Assembly (NCBI GenBank): GCA_964020155.1
Contig: OZ026564.1
Span: forward strand, 3,383,723 to 3,393,722
Length of the DNA stretch: 10,000 nt
Source: Chondrilla cf. caribensis
Lineage: Eukaryota; Porifera; Demospongiae; Chondrillida; Chondrillidae
Direction: 5' to 3'
Part shown: piece after piece, positions 1-7,409 of the stretch
How the letters are laid out: each line of letters opens with the position of its first letter
Position numbering within the stretch: the stretch's first letter is position 1
Made by a program: the position numbers and the translations under genes
The notes under the pieces: generated by a model
Database searches by the model: none
Seen by the model: the letters and a program-made list of their open reading frames with translations, nothing else
What the model was told of the DNA's origin: nothing

Positions 1-227
1 GTCATATTACAGTGATTATGAATAATGGTATCACTTGACCCACATAAGTAGCAAAAGTTGTGATCTGGTAAACAATATCTGTTTGTGGTGGCCAGTTTTA
101 CTTAAGCAAAGGAAATTGTTAAATGCATTCATTTGTGCACATTATACGAAATAATTGCACCACCCCTGGGCCTCGGGTATAGGGAATGAATACAGTAGAA
201 CAGGTATAGCTACTATGTCAACTCAAC
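1..227. other. Intergenic, nothing recognised
   Basis: No coding region, RNA gene or clear repeat was recognised here. It is AT-rich flank leading into the inverted-repeat element that starts near 228. Confidence 0.5.
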
Positions 228-598
228 TACAGTAAAGCACCTCTGTATAAAGACCACCTGTCCTAAGTGACTATTATTGAACTGTCCACCTCAACTATAG
301 TAAAGTATCTCTGTATACAGACCACCTGTCCTAAGTGACCACTATTGAATCACCCACTATGTCAACTCAACTACAGTAAAGTACCTCTGTATAAAGACCA
401 CCTGTCCTAAGTGACTATTAGTGGACTACCCACTATGTTAACTCAACTACAGTAAGGCACCTCTGTATAAAGACCACCTGTCCTAAGTGACCACTATTGG
501 ACTATCCACCGTGTCAACTCAACTACACAGACAACCTGTCTTTAGAGACCACCTTTTTCCTGGTCACTTGGGTGGCCTTTATACACAGGTTTCACTGT
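228..598. repeat. 76-bp tandem repeat array inside an inverted-repeat (MITE-like) element
   Basis: The motif tacagtaaagcacctctgta, followed by taaagaccacctgtcc, recurs with starts near 228, 296, 372, 448 and, truncated, 524. The spacings are 68, 76, 76 and 76 bp. The right end (561-598), read on the opposite strand, is acagtgaaacctgtgtataa followed by aggccaccc, which resembles the start of every unit. The structure is therefore a terminal-inverted-repeat element whose left end has been amplified in tandem. No transposase is present, so any movement would need enzymes supplied from elsewhere. A simple satellite is the alternative, but it would not explain the inverted right end. Confidence 0.75.
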
Positions 599-1290
599 GT
601 TTAACTATAAACGTACATAGTAAACATAACCTATTACTATTATTACATATAAAAGCTATTCCTTCTAAAAATGTACGGTGAATAAAGCGGGTTGGCAGAT
701 TTAGCGGTGGTTGGTTAACAAGTTCACGCTGTATGTGTGCGTACGTATGCACCTGTAGCTACAACCAGGGACAATGCTCTCGTCCCTACATTGTGTATAG
801 GTTTATGAAGAACATGACTATATTTACAGTCCAGATAGCCTTAAAAGTCATCCAGGCAGAGCATTGATGTGCATACACTGACTCATACTAAAATGGCAAG
901 TGAAAAACACTGGCACAATCAATTATTGGAAGCGTGATTGTGTTATTATTTCAATTACACCCTGTTGAGATCAAAGGAATTTCACTAGTAGCCTAGCATT
1001 CACACCATGCATGACGGCTTAGTCAAATAGATGTGTGTGTATGACATGTTTTCATTCATCTTGTCAGTCCATTGGTTGGTCCATCCATAAACAGCCCATC
1101 TGGCAAGACAACGTATTGACATTAAGGAATTACGTATAACATGACAGGTTGTAGGTATGGTCTTAGGTACAAGGCTATACAGCAAGCAACCAGCTGTGTC
1201 CGTTCGAGTACACAATAGTGAATGCATGTTGACACACCAACGCATTGTACGGTTCGCTGTACAGAGGCAAAATGGAGGGCAAATTATTAC
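599..1290. other. Upstream intergenic region, nothing recognised
   Basis: This stretch lies between the inverted-repeat element and the LYSMD promoter. Short open frames on both strands have no recognisable protein character. An AATAAA occurs near 680-687 on the plus strand, but no gene ending there is visible. Confidence 0.45.
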
Positions 1291-1296
1291 CCGCCT

Positions 1297-1377
1297 CGCT
1301 TCCGGCTGTTATGTGTGGTTGTCAGCGGAAGTCAACAGTTGTAATGCCGGAAATACCATTCCCTCCAAAATGGCGGC
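1297..1377 (+). promoter_or_regulatory. TATA-less promoter with ETS-type motifs and a YY1-type motif at the start codon
   Basis: Three GGAA/TTCC-core sites lie in the 75 bp before the start codon: CGCTTCCGGC (1297-1306), AGCGGAAGT (1324-1332) and GCCGGAAAT (1346-1354). The sequence AAAATGGCGGC (1367-1377) overlaps the initiator ATG and matches the YY1 consensus, a combination known from metazoan housekeeping genes. CG dinucleotides are locally commoner than in the surrounding DNA. No TATA box is evident. Binding is inferred from motif matches only. Confidence 0.5.
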
Positions 1378-1550
1378 GTCCAACATGGATATTTCTAGTC
1401 GAATTACTTTAGCCAATTCCAGTCCTTCCAATAGGTCTTACGGCTCTTTCAACAGATCATTAGAGTCAAAAGGCTTCATAGAACATGATGTACAGCCAAC
1501 AGATACCTTAGTAGGATTATCCATTAAGTATAATGTTTCTGTGAGTTGAA

Positions 1551-1614
<64 letters not shown>

Positions 1615-2028
1615 GTGTATGTGTGTCTCTAATTTGTTGTTCTTACGCAGGTTGAAGAGTTGATGCGATTTAATCGCTTATGGTCTAAAGAACTCCTTCA
1701 TTTACGAGACACAATCAAAATTCCTCTGACAAGCGACCAACGTGCACCGTCGGAGACTAATGGTAAGGTAATTACCGACTCTTCCAGCAAAGACGAGACC
1801 ACTGGACCTTCGGAGAAGGTTGTCATAAATGAGAGAAAAATTGACTGTATTTTACAAACTGCTGACGAAGATTTGAAGAAAGCGATCAAATTTCAGCAGA
1901 AACTGTGTTCTCACAGATCGGACAAAGCCAGCAACTATAAAGGAAGTTACCAAGGAAGTTATCAAGGAGGTTATCCAGAAGTGGAGATCAAATCGCAAAG
2001 GCAGCACATAGAGCACCCACAGTGAGTG

Positions 2029-2068
<40 letters not shown>

Positions 2069-3115
2069 GTGCGTGTGTGTGTGTGTGTGTGCGTGTGTGT
2101 GTGTGCATGTGTGCGTGTGTGTGTGTGTGTGTGTGCGTGCGTGTGTGTGCGCGCGTGTGTGTGTTTGCCTGTATGCGTGCACACGTGTATGCGTTACCTA
2201 TGCATGTGTGCCTTAATGTACTTATGCATGTATGTGTGTATTTGTTTGTGTATGATCACATCATCTGTGGTATGATTGAGCCTGTGATAAATGTACTATG
2301 TACATATTATCGTGTACCATAGAACAGTACCAACAGTATCCACATATACAGTGAAACCTCTCTAATCCGACACTCAATGGGACATGAGAATATTATTGGA
2401 TTAGGAGGTTGTTGGATTATGGAGTGGCTCTTACCATACTTATGTATGGTGACTGTACCTCATATAGTGGTCGGATTAGAGAGAATGTTGGATTATAGAG
2501 GTGTCGGAATAACAAGGTTTCACTGTAGGCATATACATGGGGTTTATTCAAGGTGCACGGAAAACACTTCGAGTTGAAATTCTGGTACTTGCTTGTATTC
2601 AGGCAATACCCAAGAACCACTGTAAGGACTATCCCAGCACTGAAATGTAACTGTAGTTGGGTAAAACTGTGTGGATTCAGGTGCATCGAGATTTGCAGTC
2701 TGGTGAAGAGAGTTCTTCATCTGGACAGTTCAATCCCGTGGGTCGTCTTCAGCAGTGAAGCAACCCCACAAGGTCGAAATGTTGAGATGAAGAACTCTCT
2801 TCACCAGACTGCATTTCTCAACACTCCCAAATTTAAACAGATTCTCCCAACTACAGTTGAAAACTTCTCAGTCCATAATCCTTCTGAACTGTACTTCAGC
2901 AGCGTGGAAAGCAAACTGGGAGGGATATTTCACGTACTGATAACAAATTAGTGTACGTATGTACGTACATATTGGTTCAGTCAAACTGTGATGCTCGTTA
3001 ACAGCATTCTTTGTTATTGCACTCAAGGTCTGGTGCCAGAATAGCCACTTCGCCCCTACCGGAGGAGAAGAAACAGGAATTGGAAGACTTGGAAGACGAA
3101 ATGTATCAACTGTGA
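1370..3115 (+). CDS. LYSMD1/2: LysM-domain protein of the LYSMD1/2 family, three exons
   Basis: The model is join(1370..1540, 1651..2021, 3028..3115), 630 nt and 209 residues, close to the 215-230 residues of vertebrate LYSMD1 and LYSMD2. An N-terminal RSYGS motif (22-26), shared with those proteins, precedes one LysM domain (about 38-83). The domain opens [20 protein letters not shown], continues in exon 2 with [10 protein letters not shown] and ends TIKIPL. A polar linker follows, then a predicted amphipathic helix (about 118-145), a Gly/Tyr/Ser repeat (155-165) and an acidic C-terminus ending DEMYQL, like the LYSMD1 tail as I recall it. No signal peptide or membrane segment is seen, so the protein is probably intracellular. 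LysM folds bind N-acetylglucosamine polymers in other proteins, but the role of this family is poorly known. The start is chosen at 1370 because of its strong Kozak context (AAAATGG) and fitting length. The in-frame ATG at 1385 (residue 6) is an alternative. Exon joins are inferred from GT/AG signals and frame, without transcript data. Confidence 0.87.
1541..1650 (+). other. LYSMD intron 1 (phase 0), dominated by (TG)n
   Basis: The donor GTGAGT directly follows codon 57, and the acceptor is TTCTTACGCAG at the right end. Removing the 110 nt joins NVS to VEEL and restores a complete LysM domain. CTAAT at 1629-1633 is a plausible branch site about 18 nt before the acceptor. Retention would give an in-frame TGA within three codons (GTG AGT TGA). 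Confidence 0.88.
1553..1627. repeat. (TG)n microsatellite in LYSMD intron 1
   Basis: GT dinucleotides are uninterrupted from 1553 to 1609, followed by an interrupted GCGTGTGTGTATGTGTGT tail. The tract begins 12 nt after the splice donor and fills most of the intron. Confidence 0.98.
1939..1974 (+). repeat. 12-bp coding minisatellite in LYSMD exon 2
   Basis: Three successive 12-bp units (AAAGGAAGTTAC, CAAGGAAGTTAT, CAAGGAGGTTAT) encode the repeated G-S/G-Y-Q residues near 155-165. In-frame unit gain or loss is likely between individuals or species. Confidence 0.85.
2034..2164. repeat. Interrupted (TG)n microsatellite in LYSMD intron 2
   Basis: TG/CG alternation runs for about 130 bp with occasional GC and CA interruptions, starting 12 nt after the intron 2 donor. 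Cysteine/valine-rich or His/Thr-rich open frames over it are translation artefacts. Confidence 0.97.
2349..2525. mobile_element. MITE in LYSMD intron 2, TA target duplication
   Basis: The left end is CAGTGAAACCTCTCTAATCC. The right end, read in reverse complement, is CAGTGAAACCTTGTTATTCC, and both are followed by GACAC. A TA lies directly outside each end (2347-2348 and 2526-2527). The 177-bp length, TA duplication and absence of coding capacity fit a non-autonomous element moved by a Tc1/mariner-type transposase. The superfamily is inferred from the TA alone. The sub-terminal motif TCTAATCCGAC recurs in inverted form inside the element. Confidence 0.82.
2624..2883. repeat. Long near-palindrome (foldback) in LYSMD intron 2
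   Basis: Positions pair in one register (paired coordinates sum to 5507) from about 2624 to 2883. The core arms 2695-2722 and 2785-2812 are perfect 28-bp reverse complements. Outer arms 2649-2661 and 2846-2858 are perfect over 13 bp, and 2626-2632 pairs with 2875-2881 with one mismatch. Partial pairing also continues inward towards the centre. It could be a foldback transposon or the template for a hairpin RNA. Confidence 0.85.
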
Positions 3116-3149
3116 CAATGTAAATTCAATTAATATACGTAAATTGTTT

Positions 3150-3240
3150 GCTTTGGTGCTTGTATGAATGTGCTTTTGTGCTTGTAAGTATTTGTGCGTG
3201 CTTTTGTGCTTGTATGTATGTGCTTGATGCTTGTATGGTA
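3150..3240. repeat. Imperfect minisatellite downstream of LYSMD
   Basis: The phrase TTTTGTGCTTGTATGTAT recurs about four times with changes and spacing of roughly 22-30 bp (near 3151, 3173, 3201 and 3229). It lies just after the stop codon, probably in or next to the 3' untranslated region. No AATAAA was found nearby to fix the transcript end. Confidence 0.65.
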
Positions 3241-3314
3241 GGTGGCATTTGGTGTTGGATGTGCTTTATTTCCTTAATATTTGGAGAGTTCACATTTGTT
3301 AGCGCATATGTACG

Positions 3315-3317
<3 letters not shown>

Positions 3318-3382
<65 letters not shown>

Positions 3383-3471
3383 CGTGTGTGTGTGTGTGTG
3401 TGTGTGTGCATGTGCATGTGTGTGTGTGCGTGCGTACGTGCATGCGTGTGTGCATGTGTGTGTGTGTGTGT
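3318..3471. repeat. Long (TG)n tract with CG/CA interruptions downstream of LYSMD
   Basis: Pure TG alternation runs from 3318 to about 3378, then interrupted TG/CG/CA alternation to 3471. This is the third such tract in under 2 kb. Open frames across it are artefacts. Confidence 0.97.
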
Positions 3472-3579
3472 ATCCACTTGTGGAAAATTCACATCAAAGT
3501 GCATAATGTACATATTCATAATTTTTTCCCATCATTTTGTACTGTTTCATATACTCACCAACATTCAGTCTATCTTTGT

Positions 3580-4123
3580 ATGTCTGTATCTGTGCATATT
3601 CTCAACGTTGTACAACTGTAGCACTTTTGTTGTGTGCCAATTGTAATTATTACAATAATAGCAATAGTGAAATTTGTCGATTTGTATTGAAATTGTCATT
3701 TCGGAGGCAGTCAAGAATGATACATATGCATGTATACAACGTGCATATATTACCCTTTTCATATGGACGCTGTAAAATGGGTCAAACCTGAGTCAAACTC
3801 GGTTTAAAGCGAGCTATGTGTGATATACTGTATTAGTTACCTTCCATAAATTTCCCGTGTACATGCGTTCATGCACTCAGTACATGTGTAGTGTGTAAGA
3901 CATGAGAAGTATTGTCTGGGTGGGATTGATGTTATGCCAAATTAGTGTTTGTGAAAATGCAAGTACGTGTGTAGTGTAGTAAACTAAGATCAATGTTCAG
4001 TTTTAGGATGCATACAAGCATCAATGCATGTACTACAGTAAAGTTACAGTGAAAATTTAACCCGTCACTCAGAATCACATACGTAATAATCATCAATTGA
4101 AGCTCATAATTGAGATCACTTGT
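3580..4123. repeat. Dispersed duplicate, copy 1 (LYSMD downstream region)
   Basis: This segment recurs in the same orientation at 7619-8013. Blocks shared almost base for base include tgtatctgtgcatattctca (3585 on), gaaattgtcatttcggaggc, gtgtagtgtgtaagacatga and gtgtagtgtagtaaactaag. Copy 1 is longer: about 50 bp around 3740-3830 and all of 4008-4109 (102 bp) are missing from the other copy. No coding potential is evident. Confidence 0.9.
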
Positions 4124-4827
4124 GCACATAGGTGTGTGTGTGGGGGGGGGTGTTGGTTGAAGTGGTGTATCACACATACATGCCATCAACGAGTGTCAAC
4201 AGCAGAGGACCACTCATCATGTCATGTCATGAAGATTCAGTTGTCCCACTAGGTAAGTGGACCACTCCTACTTAGTATGTATGTAGACCTCACGTGCTTT
4301 GTGATTAGAACTGTACCACTTAGTAAAGTAGATCTCTCCTGCATAGACCCTCCTACATAGCAAGAGTGCCAGATATATGCTATAGGATAATAGGTTCAGA
4401 CTGTTTTGAACACATCGTTCATAAACAATAGCTGTTGTACATCCATAGCAACATACAGCTGCTGCTGTAATTGGCCCTTAATTGTTATGTTGTTATTGAG
4501 CAGATATTCAAACAACCAACAGACAATGGGAACGTTGATTTCATGGTACACAGCTGTTAGTCACACTGTTGTGGGTCCACGGGACAGGACAAAGTGATTC
4601 TCAGATTTTGTCCCAAAGGCACACTGCAATGGAGCACATGCTACAGTCTATCAGAATTGTCATATATATTTCATGCTCATGTGAATTCTTATATTTCATA
4701 CAGTGTACTGTTGTATTATAATTATTTATATATACCCTGATATTGCTTTGCATTGGCAATCACAAATGTTGTAAGAAACCATACAAAAATCCATTCAAGT
4801 ATATGAATGTTGCATGTGATGGTCACA
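4124..4827. other. Intergenic, no recognised gene
   Basis: The region contains a G-run (4142-4150, just inside the preceding repeat's edge), short direct repeats and small open frames without protein character. No inverted-repeat element with clear ends was identified. Confidence 0.45.
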
Positions 4828-4867
4828 CCAGCCAATCACCCAAGGGTATAATCGTATGATGTATACT

Positions 4868-5185
4868 GTATTTGCAATCTGCACAGACATGCTATATGTG
4901 GAGTACGTATCATTAGCTATTTCTTGTATACAATAATATTATATAATAATATAGTCTGCATGTAATACACATACGTGCACCTCCATAGTGTTCAATGATC
5001 TATGTAATACTTAAGCTTACATTTATGAACAACTTCATTGAAATTAATATTAAAACACACAATCATGTATGCATGCTCATATTGTAGCTAGTGTGTACTG
5101 CATATAAAATATGGAAACACGGAATCTAATAATATTAACAGTTGATATGTGCTTAAGTCAAACTGATTCAACTGCATGGATTGCA
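4868..5185 (-). other. 3' flank of receptor copy A
   Basis: This AT-rich segment follows the stop codon of copy A on the minus strand and aligns with 7027-7409 after copy B. Shared phrases include acatttatgaacaacttcat and catattgtagctagt. No AATAAA signal for the minus-strand transcript was recognised. Confidence 0.6.
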
Positions 5186-6199
5186 TCATCCTTCTGAGGT
5201 TACAGAGGTTTTGGCAGCATTGGAAGAACTGGCAACGGAGGTTGCTTCAACTACTTTCTTCCAGCAATAGCAGAACGGGGAAGGCATATTCTTGATTGAC
5301 TTGCGAAGTGGTTTGAATGTACATATCATCAGCAGAGGAGTTGCAATACCTAAAATACTGTTGAGGGGGAAACTGTTATAGAGGATTAGAAAGAGGAGTA
5401 CATTTTGATCAATGTCGGGAAATATTGGCCCAAGCCCCACCCACCCACACACCCAGCTTATCAGGTTCATCACAAGTAGAAGAGTACAGAACTTCACCAT
5501 GGAAACCTTGATTTGCTTCTTGCTGATGATTTCACTCTTTCTGATGAACAGGATAGTTGCAATCACCATGGCAACTGATATAATACGAGCAGGGGCATCA
5601 ATTAAAAACACGGAGGCTACACCCCCCACATAACCACCAGGAGAGAACTGATATCGACAAAGAATACCATCAAATTGAAGACTAGCATCAATAGCTGGAG
5701 GAATGACGTATACCACCCCAGGAATCAACACATAGGGTAGCATCAATCCGAGTGCTATGTTCAGGTACTTCACCTTGATTTGCTTAAGACTGTGTTTGAT
5801 GATGATGTAAATGGTTACAGAGAGTGTCACGAGGAGTAGGTTCCTCACTTCGAAATTGATGTGTGAGAACAGAGCTCCCCCGTGACAGAACACAACCCCT
5901 GCCTGGGTGTGATTGTGGAGGAAGCAATAAGAGGCACTTGTGAAACATAATACAGCTGTGCTGGAGATGAAACCGGTGGCTGCGATAGTGATCATGATGT
6001 TACGCTGAGCCTGTACCTTCTTGAATTCCTTCCCAGCACACAGTCCTGCTATGGTGATGATCGAGAGGAACAGTTGAGGAGGAACAAGAAGTACAAGTAG
6101 AACAGTGACCATGGCAGTGTATCCCTGTACTCCAAGAACACTTGCAAACGGAAGTTCAGTTACTGTAACATTCTCTGAGATGTTCCCAACTTCAGCCAT
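5186..6199 (-). CDS. Seven-transmembrane receptor (GPCR-like), copy A, intronless
   Basis: The 337-residue protein has seven hydrophobic segments, at about 28-56, 67-93, 104-134, 143-168, 194-220, 231-256 and 265-293. The short N-terminus carries two N-glycosylation sites (N6, N10), and a third (N96) lies in the first extracellular loop. C105 at the top of helix 3 and C181 in extracellular loop 2 can form the disulfide typical of class A receptors. Helix 7 runs into FKPLRKSI, a typical helix 8, followed by cysteines (310, 312) that could be palmitoylated and a Ser/Thr-rich tail suited to phosphorylation. The usual DRY after helix 3 is replaced by IIIKHSLKQIK, and helix 7 has ATPLLMI where NPxxY is expected. 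It is probably a plasma-membrane receptor of a lineage-specific expansion; ligand and G protein are unknown. The first Met is used because it starts an in-frame region shared with copy C, with a TATA box 68 bp upstream. Confidence 0.88.
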   Translation of the reverse strand: MAEVGNISENVTVTELPFASVLGVQGYTAMVTVLLVLLVPPQLFLSIITIAGLCAGKEFKKVQAQRNIMITIAATGFISSTAVLCFTSASYCFLHNHTQAGVVFCHGGALFSHINFEVRNLLLVTLSVTIYIIIKHSLKQIKVKYLNIALGLMLPYVLIPGVVYVIPPAIDASLQFDGILCRYQFSPGGYVGGVASVFLIDAPARIISVAMVIATILFIRKSEIISKKQIKVSMVKFCTLLLVMNLISWVCGWVGLGPIFPDIDQNVLLFLILYNSFPLNSILGIATPLLMICTFKPLRKSIKNMPSPFCYCWKKVVEATSVASSSNAAKTSVTSEG

Positions 6200-6266
6200 G
6201 AGCTACTTTCGACTCACTACTATAGCACTATCATACGTATATGTGACACATATGTATGTTGTCCTG

Positions 6267-6274
6267 TATTTATA
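6267..6274 (-). promoter_or_regulatory. TATA box of receptor copy A
   Basis: TATAAATA on the minus strand lies 68 bp upstream of the ATG. The same octamer followed by CAGGAC lies 70 bp upstream of copy C. A start site about 25-30 bp downstream would give a 5' leader of roughly 40 nt. Confidence 0.7.
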
Positions 6275-6320
6275 GTACTAGAAAAACTCGACCAATCGAA
6301 GCTACTTAGGGCATTTCGAG

Positions 6321-6543
6321 CATTTTCACGTGAAATACTATCAAAGGATCATTGACCCTGTCATATACTAGACTAATTGCTGTAGTGGGTTTACAGCTAG
6401 TTTTCCAACAACTCCATCCTGAAATTGCAAGTGAAGAATTCATGTTCAATATTACAAACATTTTCACATGAAATACTGCCAAAGGATCATTGACCCTGTC
6501 ATAATACTAGACTAATTGCTGTAGTGTGTTTACAGCTAGTTGT
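6321..6543. repeat. 138-bp direct duplication upstream of receptor copy A
   Basis: Blocks 6321-6404 and 6459-6543 share cattttcacrtgaaatact, aaaggatcattgaccctgtc and ttacagctagtt, offset by 138 bp. Unit C has this block only once (near 9599-9680), so the duplication is specific to unit A. It repeats a short palindromic CACGTG/CACATG-like element in the first and second block respectively. Confidence 0.88.
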
Positions 6544-6796
6544 CTGGACTGCACAATGTACTCAGCTCAGTCCACCCATCATCATTTGACAAACTGAATA
6601 TGAACATGCAGGTTTGACTACAGTATATGTGGTAGCTGTAGTGATTTTGTGTGCATGGGTAAGAGCCTTACATTCCTTGCAGCTATCGCACATGCTGAAG
6701 GTATATACCTGCATTGCGGGCTTGAGGGTATTGCAAAGTACTATGATGAGGTATTGAGCCAATCAGCCCAGAGTATATTCAAAGTCCATCATGATG
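6543..6796. promoter_or_regulatory. Distal upstream block conserved between receptor copies A and C
   Basis: The stretch starting GTCTGGACTGCACAATGTAC matches 9680-9935 with few changes, including catgggtaagarccttacat and tgcagctatcgcacatgctg. It lies about 350-600 bp upstream of the ATG. It may hold enhancer sequence or simply be part of the recent duplication. An open frame at 6655-6828 on the plus strand is not kept in frame in unit C. Confidence 0.4.
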
Positions 6797-6798
6797 TA

Positions 6799-7015
6799 CC
6801 GTATATCCAGAAATATTGGCAGTCATAAAATTTGGCGATTTGTCTGAAATCTGGCCCAATGCATTATTGGCGGAAATTAAATTTGGCGGTTTGTCAGAAC
6901 AATTGTTGATAATGGTAAACCGCAAGTGTTGATTGACGAATAATAATTTGGCAGTTATGTCCGTGACCACCAAATTGCCAAATTTAAATCACCACCAATA
7001 TTTCCGGATATACAG
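6799..7015. mobile_element. MITE inserted at the unit A/B junction, TA target duplication
   Basis: The left end is CCGTATATCCAGAAATATTGG. The right end in reverse complement is CTGTATATCCGGAAATATTGG, and both continue into similar AAATTTGGCRATTT sequence. TA lies outside each end (6797-6798 and 7016-7017). The matching site after unit C (around 9930-9940, gatgtatatatactttaat) has no insert and is an empty site. There is no transposase, and the element is 217 bp. Confidence 0.85.
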
Positions 7016-7345
7016 TATACTTTAATTGCAATCTGTACAGACATGCTCAAGATGTAGAGTATCATTAGAGGCTAGTGCTTGTTTGCAATTTATGTCTGTG
7101 AGACACATGCATGCACCTCCCCATAGTATGCAATGTAAATACCCAATGATATTTTCTCTCTGTAATTGATTCATCTCACAATTTGGAATAATGTTGCATG
7201 TGAGAAGAGGATTATATAAATTAATGTTGACACGGATACAGAAGTTTTCAATTAACTCAATACTTACATTTATGAACATCTTCATTAAATGTTAATACAC
7301 GCAAACGTATGGCATTGCATGCATATTGCATTGCATACAATATGC

Positions 7346-7374
7346 ATATGTGCATTATAATATAATGCACATAT
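7346..7374. repeat. AT-rich perfect palindrome
   Basis: Two 14-bp arms (ATATGTGCATTATA and its reverse complement) flank a single A. The palindrome lies in an expanded stretch of the unit B 3' flank that is missing from unit A. Confidence 0.9.
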
Positions 7375-7409
7375 TGTAGCTAGTATATATGTATGTACAG
7401 GATCTAATA

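Larger units (their letters stand above)
2022..3027 (+). other. LYSMD intron 2 with repeat cargo
   Basis: The donor GTGAGT at 2022 splits a CAG codon after its second base, and the acceptor CTCAAG ends at 3027. Joining them gives CA|G followed by 28 in-frame codons and TGA. Unspliced, the frame stops at once (CAG TGA), so a retained form would end at residue 181. A 132-codon open frame at 2553-2951 overlaps the palindrome and looks like chance. The intron also carries a (TG)n tract, a MITE and the palindrome. Confidence 0.8.
4828..6798. repeat. Tandem duplication unit A (carries receptor copy A)
   Basis: The unit starts with CCAATCACCCAAGGGTATA and TTTGCAATCTGCACAGACAT (near 4867), matched near 7027 and 9949 at the start of later units. 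It ends with GAGCCAATCAGCCCAGAGTA and a TCATGATGTA end, matched near 9894-9935. Coding, 3' flank and upstream sequences all align with unit C. The boundaries are approximate. Confidence 0.85.

Noticed and set aside
1157..1369. Longer LYSMD N-terminus starting at 1157
   Set aside because: The added residues have no family resemblance and would place the ETS-type motifs in coding sequence. The ATG at 1370 has a better context and gives a normal family length.
2022..2322. Cys/Val-rich and His/Thr-rich open frames over the TG tracts (also 3126-3621)
   Set aside because: They are translations of (TG)n microsatellites in several frames on both strands, with no independent protein character.
2553..2951. 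132-codon open frame in LYSMD intron 2
   Set aside because: It is largely the translation of the near-palindrome, shows no domain, and sits between well-supported splice sites of the host gene.
4200..4620. Short repeat-like phrases (paccacttagtaaagta-type and gggacaggacaaag/ttttgtccc)
   Set aside because: They loosely recall the 76-bp repeat and a small hairpin, but matches are too short and scattered to define an element.
5412..5633. Plus-strand open frames opposite the receptors (also 8630-8854)
   Set aside because: They are antisense shadows of the receptor genes and are shared by copies A and C only because the coding strand is conserved.
6655..6828. 57-codon plus-strand open frame (MGKSLTFLAAIAHAEGIY...)
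   Set aside because: Its counterpart in unit C (from about 9788) shifts frame and stops early, and its own end runs into the MITE, so the conservation is at DNA level from duplication. An ancient pseudogene fragment cannot be excluded.
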